64,000 nt of DNA from Actinomycetota bacterium. Its GTDB lineage: Bacteria; Actinomycetota; Acidimicrobiia; Acidimicrobiales; Ilumatobacteraceae. Positions 61,735 to 64,000 of the stretch are shown one piece after another (position 1 is the stretch's first letter; each line of letters opens with the position of its first letter). The notes beneath the pieces were generated by a model that was not told where the DNA came from, ran no database searches, and saw only the letters and a program-made list of their open reading frames with translations. The DNA is taken from contig JACQZZ010000010.1 of NCBI GenBank assembly GCA_016213625.1, forward strand, positions 26,949-90,948. The letters run 5' to 3'. Both the position numbers and the translations under genes were made by a program.

Positions 61735-63300
61735 ATGGGGACCATCAACAGCGTTGTCGACATCATTCGCGTGCACGGTGCCGAGCGCGCCGACCAGACG
61801 TCACTGATCCAGGGCGATCGTCGCCTCACCTGGGGTGAGCTGTACGAGCGGTCGTGCCGGATGGCCAACCTGCTGGCGGCCAACGGTGTGGGCCCCGAGG
61901 ACCGCGTGTCGTTCCTCGACAAGAACGGCGTGGAGCACTTCGAGGTGTTCTACGGCTGCGCGTTGTTGAACGCGGTCGCGGTCGACGTGAACTGGCGCCT
62001 CGCGCCGCCCGAGGTGGAGTTCATCGTCAACGACGCCCAGTCGAAGGTGCTCGTCGTCGGGCCCGACTTCGTGCCGGTGCTCGACACCATCGTCGACAAT
62101 CTGCCGACGGTGAAGAAGATCCTCGTCATCGGTGGCGACGGCCGGTACGCCGACTACGCCACCGAGCTGGCGACGCAACCGGCCACGGATCCGGGCACGC
62201 AACAGACCGCCGACGACGTGGCGTTCCAGCTGTACTCGAGCGGCACCACTGGCCGGCCCAAAGGCGTGATGCTCACCAACAGCAACTTCTTCGGGCTGTT
62301 GCCGTTGGCCCGCGAGATGTGGGAGCTCGACGAGACGAGCGTGAACCTGGCCGCCATGCCGCTGTTCCACATCGGTGGCGGTGGTTGGGCGACGGCCGGT
62401 CAGTACGTCGGTGCCGCCACGGTCATCCTCCGCGACCTCGACCCGGCCGCACTGGTGCGGATGATCCCCGAGCTCGGCATCACGCATGGTTTCGTCGTGC
62501 CGGCGGTGCTGCAGTTCATGTTGATGGTGCCCGGCGTGGGCGACGCCGACTTCACCAGCCTGAAGGTGCTCGTCTACGGCGCCTCGCCCATCAGCGAGGA
62601 GGTGCTCGCGCAGAGCGTCACCACGTTCGGCTGCAAGTTCTGGCAGGCGTACGGCCTCACCGAGACCACCGGCGCGGTGGTGAACCTCTCGCCGGAGGAC
62701 CACGACGTGAGCGGAGCGAATCGTCACCGACTGCGCAGCTGTGGTCTGCCCGGGCCGGGAGTGGGACTGAAGATCGTCGACCCCGACACCGGCGCCGAGT
62801 GCCCGCAGGGTGAGGTGGGCGAGATCTGGCTGAGCGGTCAGCAGATCATGAAGGGCTACTGGAACATGCCCGAGGAGACCACCAAGAGCATCAACGCCGA
62901 GGGTTGGTTCCGCAGTGGCGATGCCGGGTACGTGGATGCCGACGGGTACGTGTACATCCACGACCGGGTGAAGGACATGATCGTCAGCGGCGGCGAGAAC
63001 GTGTACCCCGCAGAGGTCGAGAACGTGTTGATGAGCCATCCGGCCATCGCCGACGTCGCGGTCATCGGCGTCCCCCACGATCGCTGGGGCGAGACCGCCA
63101 AGGCGATGGTCGTGAAGAAGGCCGGCGCCGAGGTGACCGAGCAGGAGATCATCGACTACGCCCGCGAGCGCCTGGCGAAGTTCAAGTGCCCCACCAGCGT
63201 CGACTGGCTGGAGGCCCTGCCCCGCAACCCCACCGGCAAGATCCTGAAGAAAGATCTGCGTGCCCCCTACTGGGAGGGCCGCACGCGGAACGTGAACTGA
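61735..63300 (+). CDS. Acyl-CoA synthetase (AMP-forming)
   Basis: 521 residues with P-loop YSSGTTGRPKGVMLT (about 166-180), YGLTETTG (about 306), GWFRSGDAGYVDADGYVYIHDRVKDMIVSGGENVYP, and C-terminal PTGKILKKDL Lys. Broadly similar to FadD3/FadD13-like enzymes. TACTCT lies 9 nt before the ATG. It follows the P450 by 31 bp. Confidence 0.92.
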   Translation: MGTINSVVDIIRVHGAERADQTSLIQGDRRLTWGELYERSCRMANLLAANGVGPEDRVSFLDKNGVEHFEVFYGCALLNAVAVDVNWRLAPPEVEFIVNDAQSKVLVVGPDFVPVLDTIVDNLPTVKKILVIGGDGRYADYATELATQPATDPGTQQTADDVAFQLYSSGTTGRPKGVMLTNSNFFGLLPLAREMWELDETSVNLAAMPLFHIGGGGWATAGQYVGAATVILRDLDPAALVRMIPELGITHGFVVPAVLQFMLMVPGVGDADFTSLKVLVYGASPISEEVLAQSVTTFGCKFWQAYGLTETTGAVVNLSPEDHDVSGANRHRLRSCGLPGPGVGLKIVDPDTGAECPQGEVGEIWLSGQQIMKGYWNMPEETTKSINAEGWFRSGDAGYVDADGYVYIHDRVKDMIVSGGENVYPAEVENVLMSHPAIADVAVIGVPHDRWGETAKAMVVKKAGAEVTEQEIIDYARERLAKFKCPTSVDWLEALPRNPTGKILKKDLRAPYWEGRTRNVN

Positions 63301-63337
63301 CGCTCGTCCTGCGGCCGTCGTCGGCGATGATGGATGC

Positions 63338-63886
63338 GTGAGGCGCGTGTCGGTCGTGGGGAACTCAGGCTCGGGCAAGTCCCGTCTGGCTGGCCGAATC
63401 GCGGGGATCCTCGGCGTGTCACACGTCGAGCTCGACGCGATCCATCACCTGGCCGGCTGGGAGGAGATCGATCCTGATGAGTTCCTCGCTCGAGTCGAGG
63501 CGCTGACGGCGACGGAGAGCTGGGTGGTCGACGGGAACTATCGGCGGGTGGTGGTCGACGGGCCGGTCTGGCAACGGGCGGACACCGTCGTGTGGCTGGA
63601 TCTGCCGCGTCGAACGGTCATGGTCCAGGTGATGCGCCGCACGCTCCGGCGGATCGTCCGTCGCGAGGAGTTGTGGAACGGCAATCGCGAGCCGCTGCGC
63701 AACCTCTTCGCCTGGGATCCCGACAAGTCGATCATTCGTTGGTCGTGGACCCAGCACGCGAAGTACCGGGCCCGCTTCGGCGCGGCGATGACGTCGCCGA
63801 CCCTCGACCACGTTCACTTCATCAGGCTGCGGAGCCATGACGAGGCCGAACGCTGGCTCGCACACCTCCGATCCGAGCAGCGTTGA
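63338..63886 (+). CDS. P-loop kinase-like protein (topology modulation/FlaR type)
   Basis: 182 residues with Walker A VVGNSGSGKSRLA (about 6-18), LDAIHHLAGW and the Lid region VMRRTLRRIVRREELWNGNREPLRNLF. The layout matches small adenylate-kinase-like proteins annotated as topology modulation proteins; substrate unknown. Confidence 0.8.
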   Translation: MRRVSVVGNSGSGKSRLAGRIAGILGVSHVELDAIHHLAGWEEIDPDEFLARVEALTATESWVVDGNYRRVVVDGPVWQRADTVVWLDLPRRTVMVQVMRRTLRRIVRREELWNGNREPLRNLFAWDPDKSIIRWSWTQHAKYRARFGAAMTSPTLDHVHFIRLRSHDEAERWLAHLRSEQR

Positions 63887-63902
63887 CCGGACCTCGAGTG
63901 CA

Positions 63903-64000
63903 TCAGGGGGCGAGGAGGTGGGCGCCGAGGTTGGTGAGGCCGGCGAGGTCCTGCACGTCGTCGAGCAGGGGGACTTCGGCGAGCGGCACGTCGCCCGCCA
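63903..64000 (-). CDS. C-terminal end of an unidentified protein (partial)
   Basis: The open frame runs from the window edge to a TGA (complement of 63903-63905) and gives about 31 residues (DVPLAEVPLLDDVQDLAGLTNLGAHLLAP). The rest lies outside. The Leu-rich helix-like end is not enough to name a family. Confidence 0.45.
   Translation of the reverse strand, partial: AGDVPLAEVPLLDDVQDLAGLTNLGAHLLAP

Overview
The window is a high-GC actinobacterial chromosome segment. Mycothiol-linked enzymes (Mca, a maleylpyruvate-isomerase-like protein), an F420-type LLM oxidoreductase, Ku plus a LigD-type polymerase, a conservon (cvnABCD) and a wax-ester/triacylglycerol synthase all point to Actinomycetota. 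The density of acyl-CoA dehydrogenases, acyl-CoA synthetases and small lipoproteins fits Acidimicrobiia (an Ilumatobacter-like lineage), but that placement is inference. No RNA gene, CRISPR array, insertion sequence, prophage or defence island was seen; genes are tightly packed on both strands.

Layout. 0-10 kb: the end of an unknown gene, a giant secreted peroxidase/RTX/Calx-beta protein (minus), an L,D-transpeptidase, a lipoprotein zinc metallopeptidase and an M24 peptidase. 10-17 kb: carotenoid oxygenase and D-aminoacylase, a lipoprotein, a membrane protein, then overlapping ku and ligD-polymerase. 17-25 kb: an ABC-F ATPase behind a leader with a tiny uORF, an amidase-MFS pair, small envelope proteins, a thioesterase/LLM pair and an HTH regulator. 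25-29 kb (minus): rhomboid and CPBP intramembrane proteases downstream of a PAS-PAS-GGDEF-EAL protein. 29-39 kb: PEBP lipoprotein, mca with a small coupled partner, YdjC deacetylase, secreted nuclease, thiolase, nudC, a polytopic membrane protein, S9 peptidase, MPI-like protein and a DUF7064-type protein. 39-46 kb: the conservon cvnABCD with two divergent companion genes that look functionally linked. 46-64 kb: a lipid region with WS/DGAT, PAP2, RecB-like nuclease, hydrolase, three acyl-CoA dehydrogenase-type flavoproteins, SDR, two acyl-CoA synthetases, enoyl-CoA hydratase-like protein, nitroreductase and P450, interrupted by clpP and an AHSA1-arsR pair that share an operator region.

How it works together. 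The 46-64 kb genes suggest activation and beta-oxidation of fatty or alicyclic acids plus neutral-lipid storage. The cvn block is a GTPase signalling module. Mca, the MPI-like protein and the LLM enzyme reflect mycothiol/F420 redox chemistry.

The most informative non-coding signals are: (1) a recurring leaderless-promoter pattern, (T/C)ANNNT placed 6-9 nt before the start codon, at about 28 genes, which also fixes many start codons; (2) several large intergenic palindromes at gene ends, including an eight-unit nested palindrome at 60298-60453 and a dispersed 44-bp palindrome present twice; (3) two identical ArsR-type operator copies between clpP and AHSA1-arsR; (4) a duplicated linear motif in the disordered protein next to the conservon.
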